DNA of 64,000 nucleotides from Paragorgia papillata (GCA_035771165.1 JAWNZC010000174.1:917001-981000), one strand, 5' to 3'. Shown: positions 47,887-59,835, numbered from the stretch's first letter. Made by a program: numbers and translations. The notes: generated from the sequence alone by a model not told the origin.

Positions 47887-48415
47887 CAGTGGCGTGGTGG
47901 CAGGGGGGGCAGGGGGGCCAAGGCCCCTCCAGCTGGGTTGCAGAAGGGGCGCAAAAACTAGCAGGGTGCCAAAACTTAACAAAATAAACCTTTAAATTTC
48001 TTTGTATAGCTAGGTCTTCAATGGGGGAATATAAAGATCTGAAATCTGTAATCTTTCGTGTTTTCTATGAAGTTTTATAATCTTCAGAATTCTGTAAAAT
48101 CTCACTCCAAAATGCAGGAAATGGCATATCAGGGACTCTAGATTTCAAAATTTTCCGTGGGAGCATATCCCCGGATCCCCCTAGAGGTTAGTTGGCGCTA
48201 CTTCACCGCTTGCATTGGCGTGGTCTTTGAGAGAACCCGTTGTTTGTTGTAATATTATATATTGGTACTTCAGTTATTTTAAAACAAAAAATGTGATCAT
48301 TTATCAAATACAGTAATGTCTTTTTTTCATTTTTTTTGGGGGGGGGGGGGGGGGGGGGTGGTGGCAAAGCTAATCTGGCCACCCCAGCCTGAAACTTGCC
48401 ACCACGCCAGTACTG
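47887..48415. mobile_element. hAT-type MITE with 8 bp target duplication
   Basis: Left end CAGTGGCGTGGTGGCAGG; right end CTTGCCACCACGCCAGTACTG, with the terminus slightly altered. Flanks CTTGAAAT at 47879-47886 and 48416-48423. Contains G-homopolymer runs and the CCCCGGATCCCCCTAG motif. Confidence 0.78.
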
Positions 48416-48779
48416 CTTGAAATACAAACTTGCGTTTTATTTCGTTTTGGCAAGAGTTACTGGTGAGGGAGGTTCAAAGTGAAAACACGTTAAACACCAT
48501 CATAAAATAATTTTGAGCCTATAATTTTAGTTGATGTAAAATGCGATCAGAGCGACTGTGTTTATAGCGTGTTGTGAATGATATGTTATATAATATGTTA
48601 GAATAATATGTTAGACATCTTTATTACACATAAAATGTTCCACGGCACGAAACTAAATAGTAATAAAGATGTCTAACCAAAGCGATTGAGTTGTGTCCTT
48701 TTTAATTTTAATACGCTCTGGATTCCCATCGAGCACTTTGCCAATTGTTTTACAAAGCTTTATACTGTATATATACTAT

Positions 48780-48925
48780 ATATTATCCCCCGATCCGCGT
48801 TTTATCCCCTGATCCGCGTTTTATCCCCCGATCCGCGTTTTATCCCTTAATCCGTGTTTTATCCCCTAATCCGTGTCTTATCCCCTAATCCGCGTTTTAT
48901 CCCCTAATCCGCGTTTTATCCCTCT
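48780..48925. repeat. Short satellite of TTATCCCCTAATCCGCGTT
   Basis: About seven units of 19-20 bp with variants CCCCCGATCC and CCCTTAATCC. A related remnant (CCGGATCCGCGTTTTCTCC) follows the LINE tail at 49545, suggesting the LINE fragment landed within or at the edge of this array. Confidence 0.85.
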
Positions 48926-49535
48926 TGGTAAAACACTTTCCCTAAAACTCCAACGATTGCAAAACAGAGCTGCTCGCATCATTACAAGAGATACTTATGA
49001 CATCCCTTCTGTTGAATGCTTAAATAAATTAAAACTAATCAATTTAGAAACAAGGAGGGATCAACAACTCTCCATATTAATGTATAAAGTGAGTCATAAT
49101 CAGGTACCAAGCCAATTAGGAAAATTATTTAAGAGAACAAATCAACAACATGACTACAATACTAGGCAGGCTGAACATGATTTCGTTCCACCTAAACCCA
49201 GTACAAATTATCTGAAAAGGACGTTTGGTTACAGAGGCTCAGTGGTTTGGAATAATTTATCCGATGAAATCAAGAGTTCATCGTCACTTTCAATTTTTAA
49301 AAGTAGATTAAGAAGTTATTGTGTAAATAATAGTATATAGTTGTTCTTTTCTATTTATTCCTTTGTTGTTTTGTATTTATTGTATTGCATATAGTAGACT
49401 TGTACATACTTTTATATTTGTAACTACTGGTGTGAACACACGGCCTTTTGGAAGATCACCATGCATGTAATTAGGTGAAATAGTACCGTGTTTTTAAATA
49501 AAGTTGAAGTAAGTAAGTAAGTAAGTAAGTAAGTA
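48925..49535 (+). pseudogene. 5'-truncated LINE 3' end (CR1/L2-like) with TAAG tail
   Basis: Codes for the RT C-terminal region: LKLQRLQNRAARIITRDTYD, RRDQQLSILMYKVSHNQVPS, GYRGSVVWNNLSDEIK, ending at 49340. A 3' untranslated region of about 165 bp follows, then a (TAAG)n tail at about 49507-49534, as in many CR1/L2-type elements. Catalytic RT and endonuclease parts are absent, so the copy is dead on arrival. Confidence 0.85.
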
Positions 49536-49567
49536 ATCCGCCATTCCGGATCCGCGTTTTCTCCTAA

Positions 49568-50432
49568 CCCTCGCTCTGTCCGTCTTCGTCCATGCAGAGC
49601 TTGTCGTTTGAACGAGAAAGTCGAGGCGCGTTACGGAATAATTATAATAACACTTTGCACGTATGGTTTTATGGTGCGATGCTGAACTACTAAACACGAA
49701 AAAGTATATTGCATGTCAATGAGCAATGACCGCGCGTTTGCGCTCATGACATAGCGGAGGTTTATAGCAACCAGTGTCCGCAAAAAAACGAAATTGTCAG
49801 TCCCGTCGTGCTACAAATTGTAAGAAATTCGTGGCGTGCGTGCATAATTGCTCAGTTTGCTTTGTAAGTTGAAAATTTCCAACTTACAAAGTGCTAATGG
49901 CAAACATGTAACATGCACAACTTCGTTACAACTTCTTAACATTGTCGAAGAAAACTAAACAAGCTCATGATAAACAGCTAAGAAAATTTCGTCCACGACG
50001 TTCTTTTCCAGCCACGATATAGAACACAAAGACGTTTTATTTTCAATCTGACAAAGGGTTCCATACTGATCGGATTTCTGACCAGCATCAGCAGCATGTC
50101 GCTTTGTTCGGATCAGTTTACTGATTCGCCAGAGCAAACACACTCACAACACATAAGTTTCTGATTGACAACAAACGCCACAAATTTCTTACAATTTGTA
50201 GCGCGACAAGACTAACAATTTCGTTTTTTGTGGATACTTGTTGCTAAACCCGATATCCACTATGTCATGAGTGCAAGCGCGCGGTCAATGCTCATTGACA
50301 TGCAATCTACCTTTCCGTGTTTAGTAGTTCAGCATCGCGTCAAAAAAACCATACGTGCAAAGTGTTATTGTAATTATTCCGTAACACGCCTCAAACGACC
50401 AGCTCTCCATGGACGAAGAGACAGAGCGAGTG
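49568..50432. mobile_element. Foldback element of about 865 bp
   Basis: Left arm blocks GACCGCGCGTTTGCGCTCATGA and ACAAATTGTAAGAAATT are mirrored in the right arm (CAAGCGCGCGGTCAATG, AATTTCTTACAATTTGT). Outer ends near GCTCTGTCCGTCTTCGTCC and GGACGAAGAGACAGAGC. No gene. Confidence 0.8.
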
Positions 50433-50438
50433 CTTGTT

Positions 50439-50496
50439 TAGCCTGCGTGCAGACGGTCGTATTTCCATGGAAACACAGGCGTCTACACGCAGGCTA
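50439..50496. repeat. Tiny hairpin with MULE-type ends
   Basis: TAGCCTGCGTGCAGACG mirrored by CGTCTACACGCAGGCTA, 58 bp in total. The ends match the TIR of the MITE at 45802-46438. CAGTGCTTGTT-like sequence occurs on both sides. Confidence 0.7.
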
Positions 50497-50617
50497 GTAC
50501 CAGTGCTTGTTTGGCTTCGACTGGCAAAATCTTTCTGAAATCTGAATAGCCTTTTAAAACTCATTCTTGTCCGGCCCTAAAACCAGTCAATTTGGTGGTC
50601 GTGGCAATTTGTGAATT

Positions 50618-51402
50618 ATGTCTCAATCAACTCCAAGCGTGACCATCCCCCCCCCCCCGGGCATTTGACGGGCATTTGACATTTTTGCGTTAGAGTACTG
50701 CAAATGCCCCACCATGGGGTCAGCATAGCTGTACAAAATCCCCACGGAGGGGTCTTGAAATTAATGCAAATGCCCCACCCATGGGAATTTAAAGAAGCAG
50801 ATGTTTATATTGTCAGACAACTGAAGCGGCCGTGACCATCCATATTATTAAACATAAACATATATTTATAAAATAAAGATGAAAAACTACTTTCAAACGT
50901 CTCAACTAAGTTGTCCAAGCCTTTTTCCTGAAGCCAGGAAGCCACAAACGGCACATCATTCCCCTCAAACTCCTGTAAATCCACCATGATTGATCGCAAT
51001 CATGGCGTATTTTATAATACGGTTAAAGAACGGTAGACATGCGACATTTTTGGCGCTTGTGAGTCAGTGGTATTTTTATGGCAAAAATAAATATATCGTA
51101 GTTTTATATGAAAAAGCTAGAGAAGTGGATGAGCATGTATTAGTATGAAACATGTGGTTTGCCTTTATAAAAGATAGAATTTTCGTAATTGAGTATAGAC
51201 TTACAGTACTTACTTTTGCCAGGTTACTTTTCAAGGAAATAACAGGCAAGTATATTCTAGTTAGTCTAGTAGGCACTTCAACAAATTCCCCACCCCGGGG
51301 ACGACCTGCAGAGGCAAATGCCCAACCCTGGGAACAGGTGAATCGTCGAATGCCCGTCAAATGCCCGGGGGGATGGTCACGCTCGGAATTGATTGAGACA
51401 TT
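50618..51402. mobile_element. Foldback element of about 785 bp with a short frame
   Basis: ATGTCTCAATCAACTCC then GCGTGACCATCC at the left, mirrored by GGATGGTCACGC then GATTGAGACAT at the right. Repeated GGGCATTTGAC motifs lie near both ends. A minus frame at 50805-50999 (MVDLQEFEGNDVPFVASWLQ) is protein-like but short; no family recognised. Confidence 0.7.
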
Positions 51403-52255
51403 AACATGGCATAATAACACAAAAATAATCCCACAATATATCATTTGAATCCTTTTCACCTCTACTATTCAAATTTTGGGCTTTCGGGTCTTGTCAGACA
51501 ACCCATTTTGCAAATTATGCTAATTTATGCTAATTATTATTAAAAATATTATTATAATCTACCAAAATGTTAAATATTTAACCAGAAATGACTTTACCAC
51601 CAAACGTTTGGAGAAGTAAAATGAAAAGCAACATTTCACAAATTCAAATTGAAAAAATTAAAGCAATATAATAAAACGCAAATATTATATTGATTTTTTA
51701 AGATTTTCCATTCTGACCCCCATGGTGCGCCCGCGCGCGATCACATACACTAGTACTTATTTTGGAAATTTACAAATTAAAACAGAATTATACAAGAACA
51801 TACGACCATAATACATCAGTAAGATCGTTTTTAAGTCAGCTATTCAGATTTTAGGTTATTTTGCGTGATATTTACTCCTGTTTGCCATTACAACGCCGAC
51901 AACTCTAGCAAATTTTGTTCGATAATTGCCTGATCGGCCGAGATGGTTTTCGTCAAATTTCTTAGAGCCTAAATTGTCGTTGGTTTCGCTTATATATTGA
52001 CAAATAAAAGCCATTTCCTTCTTGTCGATATGCCACGGGAAATTCACAACCCGTCAGAGCTCGGGTAATACTTCATGGCATATCGTTATAAAGGCCTCAT
52101 TTTAAAAAGGGATCATTCAGGATCATTTTAAGCCCAAGGGGGATAATTTTGGTCAAAACCTCGCAGGTTCACAACAAAATCGAAGTGACCCGTCACTGGT
52201 GACGTATGACTATAGGGGCTGGACAAGAATGAGTTAGGCCCAAAGGTGAGTGTAA

Positions 52256-52392
52256 CCAAAAGTCGAGTGTCGAGAGTCGAGACTAAAAGTCGAGAGTCGA
52301 TACAAAAAAGTCGAGAGTCGAGACAAAGAAGTCGAGAGTCGATACAAAAAAGTCGAGAGTCGAGACAAAGAGGTCGAGAGTCGAGAGAGATA
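52256..52392. repeat. Minisatellite of AGTCGAGAGTCGAGACAAAG
   Basis: About seven units of roughly 20 bp alternating between GAGACAAAGA and GATACAAAAA endings. Confidence 0.9.
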
Positions 52393-52947
52393 AAAAAAAG
52401 ACAAAATATACATTTTAATAAATTGTGAAAAATCTGACCCAAATATAGTGACCAAACGAAACAACATGTCGCCAATCTTAAGCGCAATTGCGCCAGACAG
52501 AAGGTGATGTTAATCATATTATTTTTTGCGTTGGAAGGTAATGTGGTAGACTCATCGTCTCATATTATACTTTCATAACAAAAGGGGATGCGCATACTGA
52601 AAGTGCCGTGTTACAACCATTATGATTTACCTTCTTTAAATATAGGACGATCCAACAGAGTTGTGTACTTGTGTTTAACTATAGTGGTCTGAGTGTGTTT
52701 TGGGGCGAAAGACCACATGTTGTTTCATTTTGTCACAATATTTGGGTCATGTCTCACAGTTTTATAATTTACTATGTTTCCTTGTTTAAAGGCTTATGAA
52801 TTACAAAATTTATGACTTTTTGAGTCCGAGTCCGGGTTTCATAGTATGCCAGTACCCCCCGCTTCCTTAGCGCAAATAGCTTGATTATTAGTACACCTCG
52901 TTTTTAGATATTTCTTGATATTTGTAATTAAAGTGAAACTTTTTCAG

Positions 52948-52988
52948 TCGCCTGATGATCGCTAACGCGTGAAACTCGGAGTAGCAAC
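52948..52988 (+). ncRNA. Hammerhead ribozyme motif 3, partly decayed
   Basis: Stem I TCGC, core CTGATGA, stem II CGC/GCG with a TAAC-type loop, core GAAA, stem III CTC/GAG, cleavage triplet GTA, then GCAA where GCGA would close stem I. One stem I pair is lost. A TA tract begins about 20 nt downstream, as with motifs 1 and 2. Confidence 0.65.
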
Positions 52989-53178
52989 GTTAATTTTTTA
53001 AAATAATATATATATATACCGTATATATATTTATTATTTGGCTTTGTAGTATCCTGAGTTCTGATTGGTCAACGCACGGTCCGTAAAAATGCGTATCCGG
53101 ACCACGGTCCGTCTTTTTCCGTATCCGGACCGCTGTCCCGGATGTTGATTTTGCTCGCGTGAATTTCTAAGGTTTTCA

Positions 53179-55230
53179 CCAGGGCGCTTATATACTGGGC
53201 GGTGCAATGGGAATGGGAGAGCTGATCGACGTGTGATGCGGGGCCTGGCAACGAGTAATTGATACTCACCGGTCAGCGGTTGTTACAATGATTGATAACA
53301 TGACTCTTTTCCTTATATCGATTCATAAGCAAAAAATTGTTGATAAAGCGGTAACATTAAAATAAAATTAAAAAAACCCATAAATAAGGCTAGCAAAGTG
53401 GATTTAAAAAATATTTCAAGTTTGAGTTGGATGACACTAATAGTGAAGATAAGGTATCAAAGCATTCAACATAGAGAGTACAACTGGTTCAAGTATTTTC
53501 ATTAAAAATTAATAACTGTTTACAAACTCTGGCAACTATTTTTTTACACAAAGCAGATAAATAAATAAAAAATTATTACATTGGCATTAGCACCAGCATT
53601 GGATTCCACTAAATTTGGTTTAAAATACGAATTTGTGAATGGTACATCTCAGAGTTATTTCAAGACTTTCAAGCTTGTTTTCATGAAGTTGAAGGTGAAG
53701 AAGGAAGCAGTTGACTTGAAGAAAACTTTTGCAAAAACAAACCACTCATGGGAACAAATAATTTTTCCACCATTACCACAAATTATTTAGAACTGACTGT
53801 TTTTCATTAAAAAACTATCCTCCAGCAAATTCTGCAGCATTTTTGGTCAACTGGGAGTAACATTCCTAGAGACTGTAAAAATGAAAAGATATATGCTTGT
53901 CAGAGAGTAATTACTCAACCACTTGATAGACAGTTGACAGTGATAAAGAGGCAATAAGGCATAATGATCATATCGAGTATGCTTAGAACTGGTACTCATT
54001 TCTTGTAATGATTTAACATACAGCACCTTGAACTAACATGTTACAGTTTGTAAATCTAATAATCTCCTGCTGAAGATTGGTTGGTATAGATTCAACAAAT
54101 GCTGCAGGTTGATTGCTTTCAGATAACAGCTCGACCTAGGTTGTTTTTAACAGAAACAGCAAAGCAAAGTTAACATTTCTTAAGAAATTTCATGAGCAAG
54201 TACAATTGATTCTTATGACTTGAATTGCTGGTATTGTATATGATAGATAAGGCCGTGCTTTGACCAATTGAAGAAATAAGTTCTTTTGAGGATTTAGCTC
54301 GTTTTATATACGTGGAAGAATATGTGACAAGGTTAGTTTTCTTTTACTCTGAAAATTGCTGAAACTTGCTTACGACATTACAATCCTGACGCGACATATT
54401 TTTTAAAGTTTGAAAATAACGCCATGCATAAGCACAGGTCAATGTTCGATAGAAGAAACATCTTGCTTCCACACAGTACATAAAGTTTCAGGGTCAAAAT
54501 AAAGAATTGATCAAGCACAAATTGTTTTATTTCTACCAAATATGAAAATGATACTTTTTATGTCACAGTAAAATCTCACGGTGTTGGCAACATCTTAACT
54601 CACAATGCGCCGACTATACTTCCAAAAACTCGTATTATAATAAATCGAATAAAGAAATGAATCTGTTTAGAAATTACAATAATTTTGTTTCAACAGCACC
54701 GTATGTCAAAAGAACACGTCTTGTTTATATTTCTTACAAAATTTGAAAGGTTAAACCGCTAGAAATTAAGCATTGATAAGGGTCGAGTTTCAGCCACGAT
54801 ATCTCAAAATGATCATCTCCTATTTTAACAAGAATTTTAACAAACAAGAGTAAGATAATAAACTTCAACATACCTGAATCTCTAGCCGTTGGTAGTAGAA
54901 CAACATACACTGATGCGCTCGTGGTGAAGTTTAACCTCCATGAAAGGCATTAAAAGGCATGGACATTATCCAAAATAAATTCTCTTTGACACTAGTTTCT
55001 ACACAAAATACATACTGCTGCGTTAATAGAAGTAATATTTTATCTGTAAATCCACTCAATTTCTTCTGACATGAAAAACTTAACGAAAAAATAGTGATAA
55101 TCTAGCGATACACGAATTGCTGCTTTTGCTCGAATTTTCTTCAAAACTCGCTCGTGCCAGTCTACTTCCGCATCACACGTCGATTAGCGAATTGACTGGC
55201 GTTGCGCCGCCCAGTATATAAGCGCCCTGG
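53179..55230. mobile_element. Inverted-repeat-bounded segment of about 2 kb
   Basis: CCAGGGCGCTTATATACTGG then GGCG and, further in, GACGTGTGATGCGG are mirrored at 55160-55230. The interior has no recognised transposase; a 69-codon frame at 53581-53790 (VFMKLKVKKEAVDLKK) is weak and not called. Confidence 0.6.
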
Positions 55231-55294
55231 TTTTCACACTAATTTTGATACAATAATTATCGAAAAACGTGAAATAGCCATATAATAAACACTT

Positions 55295-55438
55295 TATTAA
55301 CCTCGTTTACTCGGTCTGTACGGGAAAATATCAGACCTCGGTCTTTTTTGTACGAACCTCGCCTGCATGCGGCTCGGTCCGTACTGTCAAGACCTCGGTC
55401 TGATATTTTCCCATACAGACCTCGTTCTCGGTTAATAA
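55295..55438. repeat. Hairpin MITE
   Basis: GGTCTGTACGGGAAAATATC then AGACCTCGG is mirrored by CCTCGGTCTGATATTTTCCC; outer ATTAACC pairs with GGTTAAT. About 144 bp. Confidence 0.75.
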
Positions 55439-55442
55439 TCTC

Positions 55443-55500
<58 letters not shown>
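55443..55500. repeat. TA microsatellite
   Basis: About 58 bp of TA directly upstream of the hammerhead-derived palindrome at 55503. Confidence 0.93.
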
Positions 55501-55501
<1 letters not shown>

Positions 55502-55502
55502 T

Positions 55503-55583
55503 ATAAGTGGGCTTACCTCAAATGTTAATGGTCGCTACTGTCAGTTCCACGCTGGACATTTGAGGTAAGCCCACTTATAGTAT
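55503..55583. repeat. Shortened palindrome, second copy of the 20278-20378 type
   Basis: ATAAGTGGGCTTACCTCAAATG at the left pairs with CATTTGAGGTAAGCCCACTTAT at the right. The inner part keeps one arm of GGTCGCTACTGTCAG. It is followed by the same TATTCGCTCTATCTTTACGG block as the first copy. Confidence 0.75.
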
Positions 55584-55640
55584 ATTCGCTCTATCTTTAC
55601 GGTATTGAGCACTTTTCGACATTTCGCGAACATGCAACAC

Positions 55641-55775
55641 TTTGTTTGTTTGTTTGTTTGTTTGTTTGTTTGTTTGTTTGTTTGTTTGTTTGTTTGTTTG
55701 TTTGTTTGTTTGTTTGTTTGTTTGTTTGTTTGTTTGTTTGTTTGTTTGTTTGTTTGTTTGTTTGTTTGTTTGTTT
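55641..55775. repeat. (TTTG)n microsatellite
   Basis: About 33 TTTG units. Repeating Cys-Leu-Phe-Val or Asn-Lys-Gln-Thr frames here are artefacts. Confidence 0.95.
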
Positions 55776-56695
55776 AAATATTTTCCCCCCATTTTCTACC
55801 ACTTCTAAACAAAGTATTTATGATATAAACTCATCGTAGCTTAACTTGATAATGTATGGTATAGTTCTTAACCTTCCTCTTACCTTGTAATCAGATAATG
55901 TGCACTACAAGTTTCTATATTCAGTCTAAATCAACAGCGACAAACATATATATTTGTGCTTTCAGTTTAATGTTAATGTTAATATTATAATTATATATAT
56001 ATATATATAATTATAATATTAACATTATATATATATTATATATATATATATATATATACTGCATATATATCAAATCTACATGTTTTGTGTTGCCAGAGTC
56101 GTGATGAACACACCCGAATTAGTTTATTTGGTAACAGCAACTGTATAACCTTCTCCGCGATAACCATTATGTACATATGACGTCAAGATGTTTAATTTGC
56201 TTATCAAACAATTAATTGAAATATCTCAACAACGAAGCAAGAAAAAAAACAAAACTGCAAAAGATATTACTTTGTCGAAATTGTCATCACTGAGTACATT
56301 TTGTCGATTACTAATTAAGGTGCTGATTACATGAGCCCGAGCTACTGTCTGCGAAAAAATTTTTAGTCCATAAAATAAACCTAGTTACCTAGTCAGTTAT
56401 TTTTCTAAAAGTATTTATATTTCACAAAGATGTTCACAATTTATAGTTTGCAAATTTGTTATTGGCATTTTCAAGCTATTAAATTGATTTTTTGTTGTTG
56501 TTTTAAATTCAGTTTATTGCTCAAGGCGTCTTTGCACGTATTATGCAAACAGATTGCGGTTAAAATAGGTGCGTTATCAGCAATGCAATTAAAAATGCTC
56601 GATTTACCTAAAACGAAGTTTAAATATATTTACAATCACTCGATTGCGCATTTATTTAAGTATATGTAGACTATAACTTGTGCAATATCACTCTT

Positions 56696-56940
56696 TAATT
56701 AACTAAACTAAACTAAACTAAACTAAACTAAACTAAACTAAACTAAACTAAACTAAACTAACCTTATTTATACTGGATAACTCTATCAGTTATATCTAAA
56801 CTGTTATCCTCAGAGGTCCAGCAAGGGCCCACCCCCATTGGTCCAGTGTTGCTACAGGAGGAAACCGGAGTACCCGGAGGAAACCTGTGGTGTTTGGTAG
56901 AGTCAAACTGGAAGCACTCTTCTCACATGCGGCCAAGGTG
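56696..56940 (-). repeat. SINE/LINE-tail-like repeat with (TTAGT)n end
   Basis: On the minus strand a conserved-looking block with GGTTTCCTCCGGGTACTCCG and AGAGTTATCCAGTATAAATA runs into about 12 copies of TTAGT, the layout of a retroposon 3' end. Similar CTCCGGGTACTCCGG blocks are remembered from marine invertebrate short retroposons; not verified here. Confidence 0.6.
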
Positions 56941-56974
56941 AATTTTTTTTTAATCAGATAACTGAAAAAAAAAA

Positions 56975-57900
56975 AGTTTCCTCGTAGTCTAGACCAGCTT
57001 CTTGTGAAAAACCTTTTGCAACAAGACGAGCTTTATTTCGCTCAATAGATCCATCAGCGTTGTATTTCACTTTGAAAACCCATCGACAATCAACTGCATT
57101 GCGTCCTTCCGGGAGTGGTCCAAGTGTCCAAGTGTTATTCTTTACGAGAGATGAGTATTCATTGTTGAGAGCTTCTTTCCGTTGTGCTTTATCAGGTGAA
57201 GTTAAAGCTGCTTCAAGTGTTGTAGGCTCTTCAGAAATACCCTCTGTACTACTACATGCAGCATTGTGTTACCACCAATCACCAGTGATTGCACCATCTC
57301 TACAGGGTGACATTCTATATCGCTCTGAACGGCGTGGCAAATGTTGACTCTTTTTGATGGTTGTCAGTTTCTTGTACTTCAGTTTCTTCTTCAGCATCAT
57401 CATTGGTAATTACACTTTGATCTTCATTTACTGGCTCCGCTGGCAAATCGTCTGTCGCTTGCTTGTCAGCTTCTTGTTGGTTGCTTTCCTCAGCATCATC
57501 CTGGCGAATTGCACTTTGTTGTTTCTCTGGCTCTTCTGGCAACTCTTCTTCCATTGCTTGTTCTTGGTTGTAAGGTGCAAGTTCCAACTCTTGGTGTACT
57601 GTGGTGCTCTGACACGTTCGTCAAATTTATTCTCCTCGAACAGGACGTCTCTGGATAAATGCACTTTTCTTGCTTTAGGATCCCATAGTCTATATGCTTT
57701 GCTCTTGAGGCTATATCCAATGAAAATGCATTTCTTTGATTTAGCGTCCCACTTCTTTCTGGTTTCTTTGGCGATGCGCATGTAAGCGTTGCACCCCAAA
57801 ACTTTCAAATTCGTAATATCTGCTTTCTTACCCATGAAACTCTCGTAAGGGGTCATATTCTCCACTGCAACGGTTGGACTACGATTTCTAAGCACAACTG
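56975..57900 (-). pseudogene. Copia retrotransposon fragment (integrase end to RT start)
   Basis: Minus strand from 57895: LRNRSPTVAVENMTPYESF, LKVLGCNAYMRI, KKCIFIGYSLKSKAYRLWDP and HLSRDVLFEE, the C-terminal part of a Copia integrase. An acidic linker follows in a second frame (57587-57315). Then comes the RT start on the opposite side of a further frame change (EALNNEYSSLVKNNTWTL, VDCRWVFKVKYNADGSIERN, RLVAKGFSQ). Truncated at both ends, no LTRs seen. Confidence 0.88.
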
Positions 57901-57902
57901 AG

Positions 57903-59424
57903 TAGTAATACCCCCCCCCCCCATATGGAGTTCAAAGGGATGCCGCCTCATTAAATATTCAACTTATTATTTATTCATTCTCAGGCTTCTTTGGGACTTC
58001 CCAACCCTAACTTCCCCCCTAAACCCTAGCTGTTACTCAACCCCCTGGTTTTCACTACGTTATAATCGACTTATTACTTATGCATCGTCATCGTTAGCTT
58101 TTATTCCAACCCCCCGGTATTCACTACACGTCATTACCGATAGCTCTCCGACTGATTTCCGAAGTTCTGGGTTACGTCATTATCAAAAGGCATTCGACTT
58201 ATATTCCTTATCAGTAATAGTAATTACCTTTTCATTTATACACTTTATCCTACTACCAGTTAACACTTGTGGAACATGTAAGCATACAGAGCATGCGTGC
58301 AATAAACTCAAGACAAAATAGAGGTTCTTTACAAGGAACTAAAGAGAAATTAGTACAAACACTTTATATTTTTATCCTAAATCTTGTCTAGAGGAATATA
58401 GTGGGTTTCGAACATTCTAAATGACTGAATCGGGTGAGATAACTTAACTCGAATATTAACTGAATAAGCTATGAATATTATATTTTTAGAACCTAACAGA
58501 ATAAATCATCTTAGAATCATACCTAACTAAACCCTCGTTTATAAGTAAATGAAGATAGAATGAGGAATCATTTCGAGAAGCTGAACTTAGGATACGTACG
58601 AATCAATCCGAAAAGCCGTGAGCTCAGAAAAAACATATTGGCACATAGCAATGAAAAGCTTATATATGAATATTATATTAGATATTGGGTTCGCTTTTGA
58701 ATATTATATTATATATTTGTGTCGCTTTTGTGATGTTTATACGTATAGGAACCGTATGAAGTTAAAAAGAGTCGCCTTGAAGGGTAGCGAATCGTTATTG
58801 TACACTTAGAAGAACATTATTCGACAACATCGTTGACCAAGCACTTTGAAAAATTACAGAGCTTGGTTAAATAATTCGTCGCTATGATTTAGTATGTTAT
58901 AAGGTTCTCGCACGTGCAGAACACAAAAGGGAAAAGTCATTAAAATTACTAATGGCTAAAACATAACCGGATTTGCATATAAGTAGAATATTTAATTCAT
59001 TTTAGGGGGGTGATCATGAGCTTTGGGGAATAATAACGGGTATTAATGCATGGGCAAGTTTAGGCGGGGCGTTGATGTAACCATGGAGAATGTACAGCGT
59101 CGCGTCGTCTCATAAGGCAGAATTCAAAGTATTCAGTTTAAAATATTTATTTCTTGGTCCAAAAAAATCAAAGCATAGTCGAAAGTGTTATCGTATTTGA
59201 AGAAAACACAGTTAATCAACCTGTTGGAGACAGTCCTGTTGTTAGTTTGGCAAGCGAAGAGTGTGTAAATGATTCTAGCTTCCCCCTAACCTTAGCTGGA
59301 TAGAGTAAATGATGCCGTCAATGAAGAAACCGTTCGGTAAGCTGTTCGAAAGATATTGAAACACTTTCTTTCAAAAGTTTGTATAAGCACTAATGTTTCT
59401 GTTTCGATTAAATGATTAACATAT
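57903..59424. other. Non-coding stretch before the virus-like element
   Basis: A C homopolymer at 57909-57922, then AT-rich sequence without a supported gene. The outer end of the inverted arm that begins somewhere near 59.1-59.4 kb cannot be placed, because the matching arm runs off the window. Confidence 0.4.
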
Positions 59425-59835
59425 CTAAAACTGCCTAGTCTCTTCGTATAACATATCCCTTGACTGTTCGAATATCCGCTCGATATAAGCCTCGGGAAAT
59501 CGTACTAGCGTAGATTCTCTTCTTTTCCTTCTTTTCTCCAGTTGCATACTAGCATAAATTGTTAACCAATATGATATTTTATCGTTACGATAAGAGCACC
59601 GTTTTTCAAATGTCTGCTTTTCATTCAGACACCAAGGCTCTATCACTTTGTCTTGACATAATATGACCATTTTCTGTAGTGTCTTTCTTTTCTTTAGTTT
59701 TAAGAGTGTATACGCTTGAAGTAATTGTGTGTTAAAATCTTCGTCCCTGCGGTTTTCTATAAGCTGATGATCCCATAGGTAAAGTCGAAAGTTTATCGCT
59801 CGTCTCCATTCTTTATTTTCTTCTTCACTCATCAT
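59425..59835 (-). CDS. Arm gene 1, left copy, unrecognised
   Basis: About 136 residues from ATG ATG AGT at 59835 (MMSEEENKEWRRAIN). A longer open frame to 59931 has no ATG start and is absent as a start in the right copy too. The protein is basic and helical-looking, with LLQAYTLLKLKKRKTLQKM and ASMQLEKRRKRREST. No motif identified. The right-arm copy (63737 onward) keeps the frame open with several amino-acid changes (SEEESKEW, LRPYLRDH), which suggests the frame is real. It is transcribed away from arm gene 2. Confidence 0.5.
   Translation of the reverse strand: MMSEEENKEWRRAINFRLYLWDHQLIENRRDEDFNTQLLQAYTLLKLKKRKTLQKMVILCQDKVIEPWCLNEKQTFEKRCSYRNDKISYWLTIYASMQLEKRRKRRESTLVRFPEAYIERIFEQSRDMLYEETRQF

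Noticed and set aside
55541..55839. Open frames of Cys-Leu-Phe-Val and Asn-Lys-Gln-Thr repeats
   Set aside because: They are the (TTTG)n microsatellite read in different frames.
56430..56669. 79-codon frame MFTIYSLQICYWHFQ
   Set aside because: AT-rich chance frame with no homology recognised and no splice context.
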